From Bifidobacterium breve (GTDB taxonomy: Bacteria; Actinomycetota; Acidimicrobiia; Acidimicrobiales; Ilumatobacteraceae): DNA of 24,342 nt. A program made the position numbers and the translations under genes. The DNA lies in the NCBI GenBank assembly GCA_945896935.1, contig CAMDER010000008.1, positions 1-24,342 of the forward strand. The letters are read 5' to 3'. Shown piece by piece: positions 15,445-22,025 of this stretch (its first letter is position 1; every line of letters starts with the position of its first letter). The notes under the pieces were generated by a model. That model did not search any database and had not been told where the DNA came from. It saw nothing but the letters and a program-made list of their open reading frames with translations.

Positions 15445-15963
15445 GTGAATGAGCGCTCAAACCAATCTGATTCCCACGTATCTGGGCTGACGCACCTTGA
15501 TCAACAGGGGCAGGCGCGCATGGTTGACGTCGGGGCCAAGCAGCCCTCGCACCGTCGTGCAGTTGCCCGATGCAAAGTTTTTATGAGCCCAGACACGATT
15601 GTTGCGGTGACAAACCAAGATCTGAAAAAGGGTGATGTCTTGGCAGTGGCTCGAATCGCCGGTATCCAGGCCGCCAAACGAACGTCGGACCTCATTCCGC
15701 TGTGCCACCCGGTGATGTTGACAAGTACCTCAGTCAGCTTTGAGATTGCGGACGATCACATTGTGGTCGAAGCTCATGCCGAGGTGTTTGAGCGCACTGG
15801 AGTCGAAATGGAGGCCCTCTGCGCCTGCTCGGTGGCGGCGTTGACCATATATGACATGTGTAAAGCCATCGATAAATCGATGGTGATTGGCGAATTGGCC
15901 CTCTGGGAGAAGACTGGAGGGGCTTCTGGCACCTATCGGCGAGCCCCTGAGCAGGGGAAATAG
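15445..15963 (+). CDS. moaC: Cyclic pyranopterin monophosphate synthase MoaC
   Basis: A 172-residue enzyme that converts the MoaA product into cyclic pyranopterin monophosphate, the second step of molybdenum cofactor synthesis. Signature pieces are LTHLDQQGQARMVDVGAK at the N-terminus, Lys44 in RCKVFM, PLCHPVMLT (residues 85-93) and GVEMEALCACSVAALTIYDM with following Cys-Lys; Asp137 and Lys140 match the active-site Asp and Lys of the family. The frame extends to a TTG at 15424, but I start at GTG 15445 because of the -10 spacing and the family's usual N-terminal length. Transcribed on its own, since a minus-strand gene separates it from moaA. An intrinsic terminator lies about 145 bp beyond the stop. 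Confidence 0.95.
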   Translation: MNERSNQSDSHVSGLTHLDQQGQARMVDVGAKQPSHRRAVARCKVFMSPDTIVAVTNQDLKKGDVLAVARIAGIQAAKRTSDLIPLCHPVMLTSTSVSFEIADDHIVVEAHAEVFERTGVEMEALCACSVAALTIYDMCKAIDKSMVIGELALWEKTGGASGTYRRAPEQGK

Positions 15964-16108
15964 CAAAATTCGGGGTTGTGACGCCGGCGATCTGGATGCG
16001 TTTTGTATCCATCTCGATTGACGGGCCGTTCACCCAAAGTTCGCCTAATATTGCGTCGTTCGTCACGAATGTTGTAAAACTGTAATGAAGCGGGTTGCCT
16101 AGTAACTC

Positions 16109-16136
16109 GTGACCGCCTCGGTGGTCGCAATTTTTT
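16109..16136 (+). terminator. Intrinsic terminator downstream of moaC
   Basis: An 8-bp stem (GTGACCGC / GTGGTCGC, with two G-U pairs) closes a CTCG loop and is followed by AA and six T residues at 16131-16136. It is the clearest Rho-independent terminator in the window. It lies in the 234-bp gap 15964-16197, which otherwise holds a moaC 3' tail of about 145 bp in which I see no gene, and the leader of the next gene. Confidence 0.75.
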
Positions 16137-16180
16137 AAGTACATCGTTAGTGCAAATAGCCAGTTAACCGATTCAAGATT

Positions 16181-16190
16181 GAGGGGAGGA
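16181..16190 (+). promoter_or_regulatory. Strong Shine-Dalgarno sequence of the SepX/GlpR-like gene
   Basis: GAGGGGAGGA ends 7 nt before the ATG at 16198. It is one of the few real ribosome-binding sites in the window and fixes the start. I find no exact TANNNT element between the terminator and this site, so the promoter position is not resolved. Confidence 0.75.
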
Positions 16191-16197
16191 CGTCGAC

Positions 16198-16692
16198 ATG
16201 GGCACCATCGTTTTGTTAGTAGTTGTAGCCGCTTGGGCCGCCGTTCTCGTTCCGCCGTTGTTGCGTGGCCGTCAGGTCAATCGCCCCAACTCATCAGTTA
16301 TTGACTTCCGTCGTCAACTGTCAACTCTTCAGCGTTCGGCTCCTATTCGTCCCGGTTCGCCGATGCGTTCAATGGCTCGCCCACTGGCACCATCGCCAGC
16401 GCGTCAACGTCCGATGCATTTGTCGCATGCCACTCCAACCCGTGGCATCGTTCGACAAAACGTGAGTCGTCAACACCTCATTAAACAGCGTCGCCAAAAT
16501 GTTCTCGTGGGACTGTCTTTGGTCACGCTCGGATCGGCGTTCATTGCCTTCACCACAAAGAGCGATCTTTTCATCTATGTGTTTGTCTTGTCAGCCATTT
16601 CGTTGGCGGGCTATTGCTACAAGCTTTCCCAATTGCGCCGGTACCCGAGCTCACCCCAGCCGTATCGTCGTGACTGGGTTCGTGCCGCCTGA
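16198..16692 (+). CDS. Three-helix membrane protein resembling the divisome protein SepX/GlpR
   Basis: A 164-residue basic membrane protein. Helix 1 is residues about 3-22 (VLLVVVAAWAAVLVPPLL), followed at once by RGRQ. Then comes a 70-residue, Arg/Pro/Ser-rich, probably disordered linker containing SVIDFRRQLSTLQRS. Two more helices (about 101-118 and 125-143) sit close together near the end, with a short basic tail. This N-terminal helix ending AWxxxLVP, cytoplasmic linker and C-terminal helix pair is the layout of actinobacterial SepX/GlpR, the membrane receptor that holds the gephyrin-like protein Glp at the division septum. Location downstream of galU and a moeA/glp homologue agrees. The match is by architecture and remembered sequence, not a search. 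It could also be an unrelated small actinobacterial membrane protein. Confidence 0.6.
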   Translation: MGTIVLLVVVAAWAAVLVPPLLRGRQVNRPNSSVIDFRRQLSTLQRSAPIRPGSPMRSMARPLAPSPARQRPMHLSHATPTRGIVRQNVSRQHLIKQRRQNVLVGLSLVTLGSAFIAFTTKSDLFIYVFVLSAISLAGYCYKLSQLRRYPSSPQPYRRDWVRAA

Positions 16693-16713
16693 CGTTCGTC
16701 GGCAGTTACTCGC

Positions 16714-16719
16714 TAGAGT
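16714..16719 (+). promoter_or_regulatory. -10 element TAGAGT of the tRNA-Ala gene
   Basis: TAGAGT lies 12 nt upstream of the mature tRNA 5' end, predicting a short 5' leader of a few bases to be removed by RNase P. It is the same hexamer as the galU -10. A weak CTGACG at 16689-16694 could be the -35. Confidence 0.5.
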
Positions 16720-16731
16720 TCAAACACCTTC

Positions 16732-16804
16732 GGGGGTGTAGCTCAGTTGGCAGAGCGCTACGTTCGCATCGTAGAGGCCAGGAGTTCAATTCTCCTCATC
16801 TCCA
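16732..16804 (+). tRNA. tRNA-Ala (anticodon CGC)
   Basis: A complete 73-nt cloverleaf. The acceptor GGGGGTG (16732-16738) pairs with CATCTCC (16797-16803) using two G-U pairs. The D-arm is GCTC/GAGC, the anticodon stem CTACG/CGTAG closes the loop TTCGCAT with anticodon CGC at 34-36, the variable region is AGGCC, and the T-arm AGGAG/CTCCT closes TTCAATT. The discriminator base is A at 16804. CCA is not encoded (CCC follows), so it must be added after transcription. CGC reads GCG codons. No intron or unusual base is seen. Confidence 0.95.
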
Positions 16805-16852
16805 CCCGAGACATGACAACTTGTCGAACTGCACTTGATGTGCGATGGCAAC

Positions 16853-16858
16853 TAGGGT
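16853..16858 (+). promoter_or_regulatory. -10 element TAGGGT of the CoA-transferase gene (leaderless start)
   Basis: TAGGGT is followed by 7 nt and the ATG at 16866. The upstream in-frame ATG at 16845 would be outside such a transcript, so the shorter protein is preferred. Confidence 0.55.
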
Positions 16859-16865
16859 CGCAGGT

Positions 16866-18083
16866 ATGTCTGGTCCATTGCACGGAGTCAAAGTTGTTGA
16901 GTTAGGCGTATGGGTTGCTGGTCCGGCTGCTGCTGGTGTCTTGGGCGACTGGGGCGCCGATGTCATCAAGATCGAACCCTTGTCGGGTGACCCCGCACGA
17001 ACATTTCAACGCATGTTTGGTGGCGATATGCCCAACAACCCGGTGTTCGAACTTGATAACCGCAACAAGCGCGGAATAGCACTTGATATTTCAACTCCAG
17101 AAGGCCGCGAGATTGCCCTTGAACTCTTAGATCAGGCTGATGTCTTTGTGACCAACGTGCGTGTTGATGCACTCAAGCGTGCGGGCCTTGACTACGACAC
17201 GGTGAGCGCTCGCAATCCGCGGCTGGTGTATGGCCAGATCACTGGGTACGGACTTGAAGGGCCTGATGCAAATCGCCCGGGCTATGACATTGCAGCGTTT
17301 TGGGCGCGTTCAGGAATTGCGCACATGCTCACGCCCGAAGGCGGAGCGTTGCCCTTTCAGCGCGGCGGTATGGGCGACCACACCACTGGTGTCACTTTTG
17401 CTGGAGCAATATCAGCTGCGTTGTATCAACGCGAACGTTCGGGTCTTGGTCAAATGGTGTCGTCGTCGTTGTTGCGACAAGGTGTGTACACGATTGGATT
17501 TGATCTCAACATGATGTTGGGTTGGGGTCAGCATCCGATGATCGGGCAGCGCACGGAAATGATGAACCCATCGGTCAACAACTATCAAGCAGGTGACGGC
17601 AAGTGGTTTTGGGTGGTTGGTCTTGAAGGCGAAAGGCATTGGCCGCCGTTGGCACGTGTTGCGGGACACCCCGAATGGATTGATGATGAGCGCTTCGTGA
17701 CTCCGTTGCAACGAGCGATCAATCACAAAGAATTGATTGCACTTCTCGATGAAGCGTTCTCGGGTAAGTCGCTCGATGAATGGGCCGATATTTTTGCGAC
17801 CGAGCCCGACATGTTTTGGTCACCCGTGAATTCGGCCGAAGAAGTTTTGGCCGATCCGCAACTACGGCATGCTGGTGGTCTGATTGAAGTGCCCGATGAA
17901 TACGGCACGACAACGATGATTGCTTCGCCGGCAGATTTTCATGGAACGCCGGGCGAACCCCGTTGGATTGCGCCCAAGTTGGGCGAACATACTGCTGATG
18001 TGTTACGCGAATTAGGGCGAAGCGATGCAGTCATTGAGGAATTGTGTGCACGACAAGTGGCTGCACAATTCGTTGAAGAATAG
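16866..18083 (+). CDS. Class III (CaiB/BaiF, formyl-CoA transferase-type) CoA-transferase
   Basis: A 405-residue family III CoA-transferase. The N-terminal GVKVVELGVWVAGPAAAGVLG and DWGADVIKIEPLSGDPAR are the family's nucleotide-like CoA-binding start. NRNKRGIALD follows, and Asp171 in GGMGDHTTG is at the position of the catalytic Asp of formyl-CoA transferase, which forms a mixed anhydride with the acyl group. Such enzymes move CoA between carboxylic acids (oxalate, carnitine, bile acids, aromatic acids) or act as alpha-methylacyl-CoA racemases; the sequence does not tell me which. With acyl-CoA dehydrogenase, 3-hydroxyacyl dehydrogenase-like SDR and thiolase genes nearby, activation of a carboxylic acid for breakdown is a reasonable inference. 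Its stop is 5 bp from the convergent phosphatase gene. Confidence 0.88.
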   Translation: MSGPLHGVKVVELGVWVAGPAAAGVLGDWGADVIKIEPLSGDPARTFQRMFGGDMPNNPVFELDNRNKRGIALDISTPEGREIALELLDQADVFVTNVRVDALKRAGLDYDTVSARNPRLVYGQITGYGLEGPDANRPGYDIAAFWARSGIAHMLTPEGGALPFQRGGMGDHTTGVTFAGAISAALYQRERSGLGQMVSSSLLRQGVYTIGFDLNMMLGWGQHPMIGQRTEMMNPSVNNYQAGDGKWFWVVGLEGERHWPPLARVAGHPEWIDDERFVTPLQRAINHKELIALLDEAFSGKSLDEWADIFATEPDMFWSPVNSAEEVLADPQLRHAGGLIEVPDEYGTTTMIASPADFHGTPGEPRWIAPKLGEHTADVLRELGRSDAVIEELCARQVAAQFVEE

Positions 18084-18094
18084 AAGTGTCAGCC
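18059..18094. terminator. Possible bidirectional hairpin between the CoA-transferase and phosphatase genes
   Basis: GGCTG-C-ACA (18059-18067) can pair with TGTCAGCC (18087-18094), leaving one bulged C, and an inner ATTC/GAAT stem (18068-18081) stacks inside. It covers the stop codons of both convergent genes. There is no T-run on either side, so termination is uncertain. Confidence 0.35.
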
Positions 18095-18589
18095 CAAGCG
18101 CGGCATGACGTCATCCATTAACTGGACGACTTCAAAAGCACAGTTGATGAAATCTTCAACCTCGCCACCACCTGGGTCAACAACTTCTTCCCATGGTTCA
18201 AGTTCAACCGATGCCAAATTCAGAGCGGCGACACGTTCAACAAACGGTCCATCGTGTTCGAGATGACGGGTGAGTCGCTTGAGTGTTGACGTGCGATGGG
18301 CAACATCAGGAAAGTTGCGGCGAATCCATTCAACGTGTTCGGGTGCTAGAGCAATGATCAGATCGGCGGCATCAACATGATGTTGCTCAATCTGTTTACT
18401 GCGATGGCCTTGTGCCTGTAACCCGATCTGCTTCAGTGCCTCACGTGTACGAAAACTGATCGGCTGCCCATCAACAGTGAGCGTGCCAGCGGTGACCACA
18501 TCTAGATCGGGGCGCCGATCGTTGATAATGGCCCCAGCCATCACCGAACGCGCGGCATTGCCGGTGCAAATAACAAGAAGTGAAGCCAC
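18089..18589 (-). CDS. Low-molecular-weight protein-tyrosine-phosphatase-like protein
   Basis: A 166-residue protein with the P-loop CTGNAARS (Cys8, Arg14), the CX5R nucleophile loop of low-molecular-weight tyrosine phosphatases and related arsenate reductases. The general acid is probably Asp138 in VVDPGGGE, the DP near the C-terminus used by this family. Eukaryotic and many bacterial members carry a second cysteine inside the loop (CLGNICRS), which forms a protective disulfide; here it is Ala13, so that redox switch is absent. Substrate may be phosphotyrosine or arsenate. The start is a GTG at 18589 with a TAACGT element 7 nt upstream, so it is transcribed separately from the SDR gene behind it. 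Confidence 0.82.
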   Translation of the reverse strand: MASLLVICTGNAARSVMAGAIINDRRPDLDVVTAGTLTVDGQPISFRTREALKQIGLQAQGHRSKQIEQHHVDAADLIIALAPEHVEWIRRNFPDVAHRTSTLKRLTRHLEHDGPFVERVAALNLASVELEPWEEVVDPGGGEVEDFINCAFEVVQLMDDVMPRLG

Positions 18590-18596
18590 AAGTACG

Positions 18597-18602
18597 ACGT
18601 TA
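18597..18602 (-). promoter_or_regulatory. -10 element TAACGT of the phosphatase gene (leaderless start)
   Basis: On the minus strand TAACGT is followed by 7 nt and the GTG at 18589. The whole promoter must begin within the 3' end of the preceding SDR gene (stop at 18610), because only 20 bp separate the two. Confidence 0.5.
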
Positions 18603-18609
18603 CAAATGT

Positions 18610-19521
18610 TTAGTTGATGTCGGCCATCGTGGTGCGCGGACGTGTTGCAGCCAACAATGGTCGAATTGCTGCATCAACATCTTCGGCTTCGGCAGGAGGA
18701 GTCGTGAGCGTGGGTCCACGCTGCCAACTTTCGGCGATCGCCAAGAACATGCCATTCGATTCAATGACTTGGCCAGTGACATCTTTTGACAATGGCGAGG
18801 CCAGCCAAGTGACGATGGGGGCAACCCAACGTGGATCAAACTTGGCCAACATTTCATCGGGCAAGTTGAGGTCTTCGGTTAAGCGGGTGAGCGCACCGGG
18901 AGCAATGGCATTTGCGGTGACTCCGTAGCGGCTGAGTTCTTGTGCGGCGATCTGAGTGAATGCTGCAATGCCGGCCTTGGCTGCTCCGTAGTTGGCCTGG
19001 CCGGGGTTGGCGTACAAACCAGCAACTGATGATGTGTTGATGATGCGGGCATCGTTGGTCTTGCCATCTTTTGAACGGTTGCGCCAGTATTCAGCCGCGA
19101 AACGACTGGTTCCAAAAGTTCCCTTGAGGTGAACCTTGATCACCGAATCCCATTCTTCTTCAGCCATCGAGAACAACATGCGGTCACGCAAGATGCCGGC
19201 GTTGTTGACGACGACGTCAAGACCACCGAAAGTGTCAATTGCCTGATCAACGATGCTCTTGGCGCCGGCATACGAACTGATGTCGTCGGTGTTGGAAACA
19301 GCCTGTCCGCCAGCAGCCTTGATTTCGTTAGCCACGTCTTGGGCGGGTCCAGAATCGCCGCCGCTTCCGTCGCGCGACGCGCCGATGTCGTTGACGACAA
19401 CCAAGCCACCGTGGGCACCCAGCATGAGTGCGTATTCGCGACCAATTCCACGTCCGGCACCAGTAACGATGCAGACCCGACCTTCAACCATATTGTGTTT
19501 TGCTGGGTTGTGATTCGACAT
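18610..19521 (-). CDS. SDR, (3R)-hydroxyacyl-CoA dehydrogenase-like
   Basis: A 303-residue classical SDR. The cofactor motif is TGAGRGIG (20-27), NNAG is at 106-109, and the catalytic Ser164/165, Tyr178 and Lys182 lie in NTSSVAGLYANPGQANYGAAK. The N-terminal part, with GREYALMLGAHGGLVVVNDIGASRDGSGGDSG (shown by VVVNDIGA and GSGGDSG), closely resembles the dehydrogenase domain of peroxisomal multifunctional enzyme type 2 and its stand-alone actinobacterial relatives. Asp45 after the second strand predicts NAD rather than NADP. A C-terminal extension of about 40 residues goes beyond the usual 250-260 core. A role in oxidising 3-hydroxyacyl-CoA of long, branched or steroid side chains is inferred from family. 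Starts at ATG 19521 with a TAAAGT element 6 nt upstream. Confidence 0.87.
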   Translation of the reverse strand: MSNHNPAKHNMVEGRVCIVTGAGRGIGREYALMLGAHGGLVVVNDIGASRDGSGGDSGPAQDVANEIKAAGGQAVSNTDDISSYAGAKSIVDQAIDTFGGLDVVVNNAGILRDRMLFSMAEEEWDSVIKVHLKGTFGTSRFAAEYWRNRSKDGKTNDARIINTSSVAGLYANPGQANYGAAKAGIAAFTQIAAQELSRYGVTANAIAPGALTRLTEDLNLPDEMLAKFDPRWVAPIVTWLASPLSKDVTGQVIESNGMFLAIAESWQRGPTLTTPPAEAEDVDAAIRPLLAATRPRTTMADIN

Positions 19522-19527
19522 GTCTTG

Positions 19528-19533
19528 ACTTTA
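19528..19533 (-). promoter_or_regulatory. -10 element TAAAGT of the 3-hydroxyacyl SDR gene (leaderless start)
   Basis: On the minus strand TAAAGT is followed by 6 nt and the ATG at 19521. It lies in the 54-bp gap behind the NTF2-like gene, so the SDR gene can be transcribed independently of it. Confidence 0.55.
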
Positions 19534-19575
19534 GGCGTTCAACCGCATGCAGAACGCAGTCGAATCAGCGAGAAG

Positions 19576-19959
19576 TCAGCCCCGTAAAGCAGATAATTGC
19601 GATGGGTCGATGTATTCGTCGAGTTGGGTGATGAGTCCTTCGTCGTTCAACGTGACGATCATGACCGAATGAGCACAAATTTCTCCGCCTGGTGCGGTTC
19701 CGCGAATGGCGGCCTGCCACATCCAGCCGGTGCTGGTGGCGGCAACTGCTCGGGTTTCCCAACGAAGGTTCGGGATGATGGCGTGCATCCGTGTCAATGT
19801 TTTGCCAGTGTTCGCATACGGCACGCTCTTGTCGTCGAAGTTGTGCCATACCAGCGCGCCGTCAACGCACATCGACATAGTGATGTCGGGTTGCCCCGCA
19901 TTTGTCGCAGCCGCAAATTTGCGTTGGTGTTCGAGTTTTTGTTCATCGCTTAAAGCCAT
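19576..19959 (-). CDS. NTF2-like / SnoaL-type small protein
   Basis: A 127-residue protein with the outline of the NTF2-like (SnoaL, ketosteroid isomerase-like) superfamily: an N-terminal helix, MSMCVDGALVWHNF, then RMHAIIPNLRW, WQAAIRGTAPGGEICAHSVMIVTLNDEGLITQLDEYID, in which the last strand pair and LDEYID are typical. These cone-shaped domains bind small hydrophobic ligands and include isomerases, cyclases and non-catalytic proteins, so function cannot be assigned. The ATG at 19959 has a good ribosome-binding site (AAAGGA at 19967-19972, 7 nt away), unlike its neighbours. It begins 31 bp after the second SDR gene ends, so the two probably form one operon. The context suggests lipid or steroid-like substrates. 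Confidence 0.7.
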   Translation of the reverse strand: MALSDEQKLEHQRKFAAATNAGQPDITMSMCVDGALVWHNFDDKSVPYANTGKTLTRMHAIIPNLRWETRAVAATSTGWMWQAAIRGTAPGGEICAHSVMIVTLNDEGLITQLDEYIDPSQLSALRG

Positions 19960-19966
19960 GTTGGCG

Positions 19967-19972
19967 TCCTTT
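19967..19972 (-). promoter_or_regulatory. Shine-Dalgarno AAAGGA of the NTF2-like gene
   Basis: AAAGGA lies 7 nt before the ATG at 19959 on the minus strand. As a second gene in an operon it needs a ribosome-binding site, in contrast to the leaderless first genes. Confidence 0.65.
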
Positions 19973-19990
19973 CAAGAACGAATGATGTGA

Positions 19991-20791
19991 TCAGGTTGGA
20001 ACGCCACCGTCGACAGTGAAAACTGCTCCAGTGGTGTACGTGCTGGCATCGCTTGCCAAGAATAAAGCAGCACCAACGATTTCGTGGGGTTCTCCCACGC
20101 GCTTTAAAGCGACCCGCTTCATCATCTGGTCGACCATGTCCCAGTTCCAGGCTTTGCTGATATCAGTACGAAATGAACCAGGCATGATGCAGTTGACGCG
20201 CACATGGGGTCCGAAAGTTTGTGCAAAGCCGATGGTCATTGCGTTCAATCCCGCTTTTGCTGCGGTGTAAGGAATGACATCGGGCGTGGGGTGAATGGCG
20301 GCGATGCTCGAGATGTTGATAATTGATCCGGCATGCCCCGTTTCTTTGGCCCGTTCACTCATGCGTGACCCAAGCAAAGCCGAAAGTCGAAATGGTCCTT
20401 TGAGATTGAGACCGATGACCGAATCCCACATTTGTTCATTGACATTGGTGATGTTGTCGTACATCGGCGACTTGCCCGCATTGTTCACCAAGATGTCGAG
20501 ACCACCGAATTCATTCCATGCGGCGTCGGCGAGACCTTCAAGTTCGTCCCAACGTCCGATGTGACACGCATAGGGCACGCAGTTGCGTCCCGTCTCACGA
20601 CGCACTTCGGCGGCAGTCTCTTCGCACGATTCAATCGAGCGACTGGCGATCATGATGTCGGCACCTTGGTGAGCGAAAGCCAAAGCCATTTCTTTGCCGA
20701 GTCCTCGGCTGCCACCAGTAATCAGGGCAGTACGACCGGTGAGGTCAAACAGATGTGCGGGGTTCGCCGCGGCCGGGGGAGGTGTCGTCAT
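19991..20791 (-). CDS. SDR family oxidoreductase
   Basis: A 266-residue classical SDR: TGGSRGLG (25-32), NNAG (103-106), and catalytic Ser161/162, Tyr175 and Lys179 in ISSIAAIHPTPDVIPYTAAK. Arg51 in IASRSIES suggests NADP(H) preference. The C-terminal FLASDASTYTTGAVFTVDGG is the common end of FabG/gluconate-dehydrogenase-like SDRs. Substrate unknown; it could be a keto/hydroxy intermediate handled by the adjoining lipid genes. First gene of a probable two-gene operon with the NTF2-like gene. The ATG at 20791 has a TAAGGT element 6 nt upstream. It is divergent from the acyl-CoA dehydrogenase gene with only 64 bp between starts. Confidence 0.88.
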   Translation of the reverse strand: MTTPPPAAANPAHLFDLTGRTALITGGSRGLGKEMALAFAHQGADIMIASRSIESCEETAAEVRRETGRNCVPYACHIGRWDELEGLADAAWNEFGGLDILVNNAGKSPMYDNITNVNEQMWDSVIGLNLKGPFRLSALLGSRMSERAKETGHAGSIINISSIAAIHPTPDVIPYTAAKAGLNAMTIGFAQTFGPHVRVNCIMPGSFRTDISKAWNWDMVDQMMKRVALKRVGEPHEIVGAALFLASDASTYTTGAVFTVDGGVPT

Positions 20792-20797
20792 GAAAAG

Positions 20798-20803
20798 ACC
20801 TTA
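20798..20803 (-). promoter_or_regulatory. -10 element TAAGGT of the SDR/NTF2 operon (leaderless start)
   Basis: On the minus strand TAAGGT is followed by 6 nt and the ATG at 20791. It sits in the 64-bp divergent region shared with the acyl-CoA dehydrogenase gene; a weaker GAAACT sits 6 nt before that gene's ATG at 20856. Confidence 0.55.
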
Positions 20804-20855
20804 GGTCGGGCGCGCCGATTACGCCGACAGGTGCTTTTCGGGCGAAACTAGATCC

Positions 20856-22025
20856 ATGGACTTTTCTGAGTCAACCCAAGCTGCGAGTTTTCGCCACGAG
20901 GTTCGTTCGTGGCTGAATGAGAAGTTGGCCGGCGACTATCGCAAATTGGGGACCTCGGCCGAGATGGGGGCTCACGACTGGCATGTGCGGGTCGCTTGGG
21001 AACAAGAACTCGGACGTGCTGGCTGGTTGGGGCTCACGTGGCCCAAGGCCTTTGGTGGTCGCGAGGTGTCGGTTTCAGAAGAACTTGTCTTCGCTCAGGA
21101 ATACACCTTGGCGAATGGTCCGCAACGCGCCGGCTTCTTCGGTGAAGGTTTACTCGGGCCAACATTGATCACCTTTGGTTCACCCGAACAACAGAAACGT
21201 TTCTTGCCACCCATTTTGCAGGGTGAAGAGTATTGGTGCCAAGGCTTCAGCGAACCTGGTGCGGGCTCAGATCTTGCTGGTGTGCGAACCACCGCTGTGC
21301 TTGATGGCGACACCTGGCGAATTGACGGCCAAAAAGTCTGGACAAGCCAAGCGCAATTTGCACAATGGATTTTTGTTCTGTGCCGCACCGAACTTGAAGA
21401 GAAAGCCCACAAGGCTTTGTCATATTTGCTGGTGCCCATCGATCAACCCGGTGTTGAAGTTCGACCACTCAAAGATTTGTCGGGCAACGATCACTTCTGC
21501 GAAGTTTTCTTTGATGGTGCTCTCACGGCGGCCGACATGGTGGTCGGTGGACGTGGCAACGGTTGGAAAACTGCCATGGGAACTTTGGGGTTTGAACGCG
21601 GCACTGCGTTCATGGCGCAACAGTTACGTTTCGCTCAAGAGTTCGCCAATGTGAAAGCCCTTGCTCAGCAAAAAGGCGTCGCGGACGATCTTGAAATTCG
21701 TCAACGCTTGGCGCGTGCGTACGGCGAATTAGAAATCATGCGCTGGTCCGGTTTGCGTAACGTCACACGATTCATCAAGGGCGGTCAACCTGGCCCCGAA
21801 GGATCAATCGGCAAGTTGTTCTGGTCAAAGTGGCATCAACGTTTGGGCGAACTTCAAGCAGATTTGTTAGGCGCCGAGGCGTTAATCATGCACGACGAAG
21901 GCACGCTTGAGCACGATTTTCAACACACGTTCTTATTCAGTCGGGCCCACACGATTTACGCCGGGTCAACGGAGATTCAGCGCAACATTGTTGGTGAACG
22001 AGTTCTTGGTTTGCCGCGAGAATAA
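20856..22025 (+). CDS. Acyl-CoA dehydrogenase
   Basis: A 389-residue flavoprotein of the acyl-CoA dehydrogenase family, which introduces the 2,3-double bond into an acyl-CoA using FAD. Seen are the N-terminal helical domain (residues about 1-120, with WEQELGRAGWLGLTWPKAFGG), the flavin/substrate motif WCQGFSEPGAGSDLAG (about 127-142), KVWTSQAQFAQW, and the C-terminal IYAGSTEIQRNIVGERVLGL that is the FAD-binding end of the family. The sequence is of the FadE-like group of actinobacteria, often linked to steroid or branched-chain degradation, and the usual catalytic Glu position in the TEIQ region cannot be assigned with confidence. No Shine-Dalgarno sequence is present; a weak -10 (GAAACT, 20844-20849) fits a leaderless start. 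It ends in a strong hairpin shared with the thiolase gene. Confidence 0.92.
   Translation: MDFSESTQAASFRHEVRSWLNEKLAGDYRKLGTSAEMGAHDWHVRVAWEQELGRAGWLGLTWPKAFGGREVSVSEELVFAQEYTLANGPQRAGFFGEGLLGPTLITFGSPEQQKRFLPPILQGEEYWCQGFSEPGAGSDLAGVRTTAVLDGDTWRIDGQKVWTSQAQFAQWIFVLCRTELEEKAHKALSYLLVPIDQPGVEVRPLKDLSGNDHFCEVFFDGALTAADMVVGGRGNGWKTAMGTLGFERGTAFMAQQLRFAQEFANVKALAQQKGVADDLEIRQRLARAYGELEIMRWSGLRNVTRFIKGGQPGPEGSIGKLFWSKWHQRLGELQADLLGAEALIMHDEGTLEHDFQHTFLFSRAHTIYAGSTEIQRNIVGERVLGLPRE

Noticed and set aside
15734..16144. Minus-strand 136-codon frame behind moaC; its first 60 codons look fairly protein-like
   Set aside because: The second half is antisense to moaC, there is no ribosome-binding site or -10 at the start, and the terminator of moaC lies inside it. 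I could not link it to a family.
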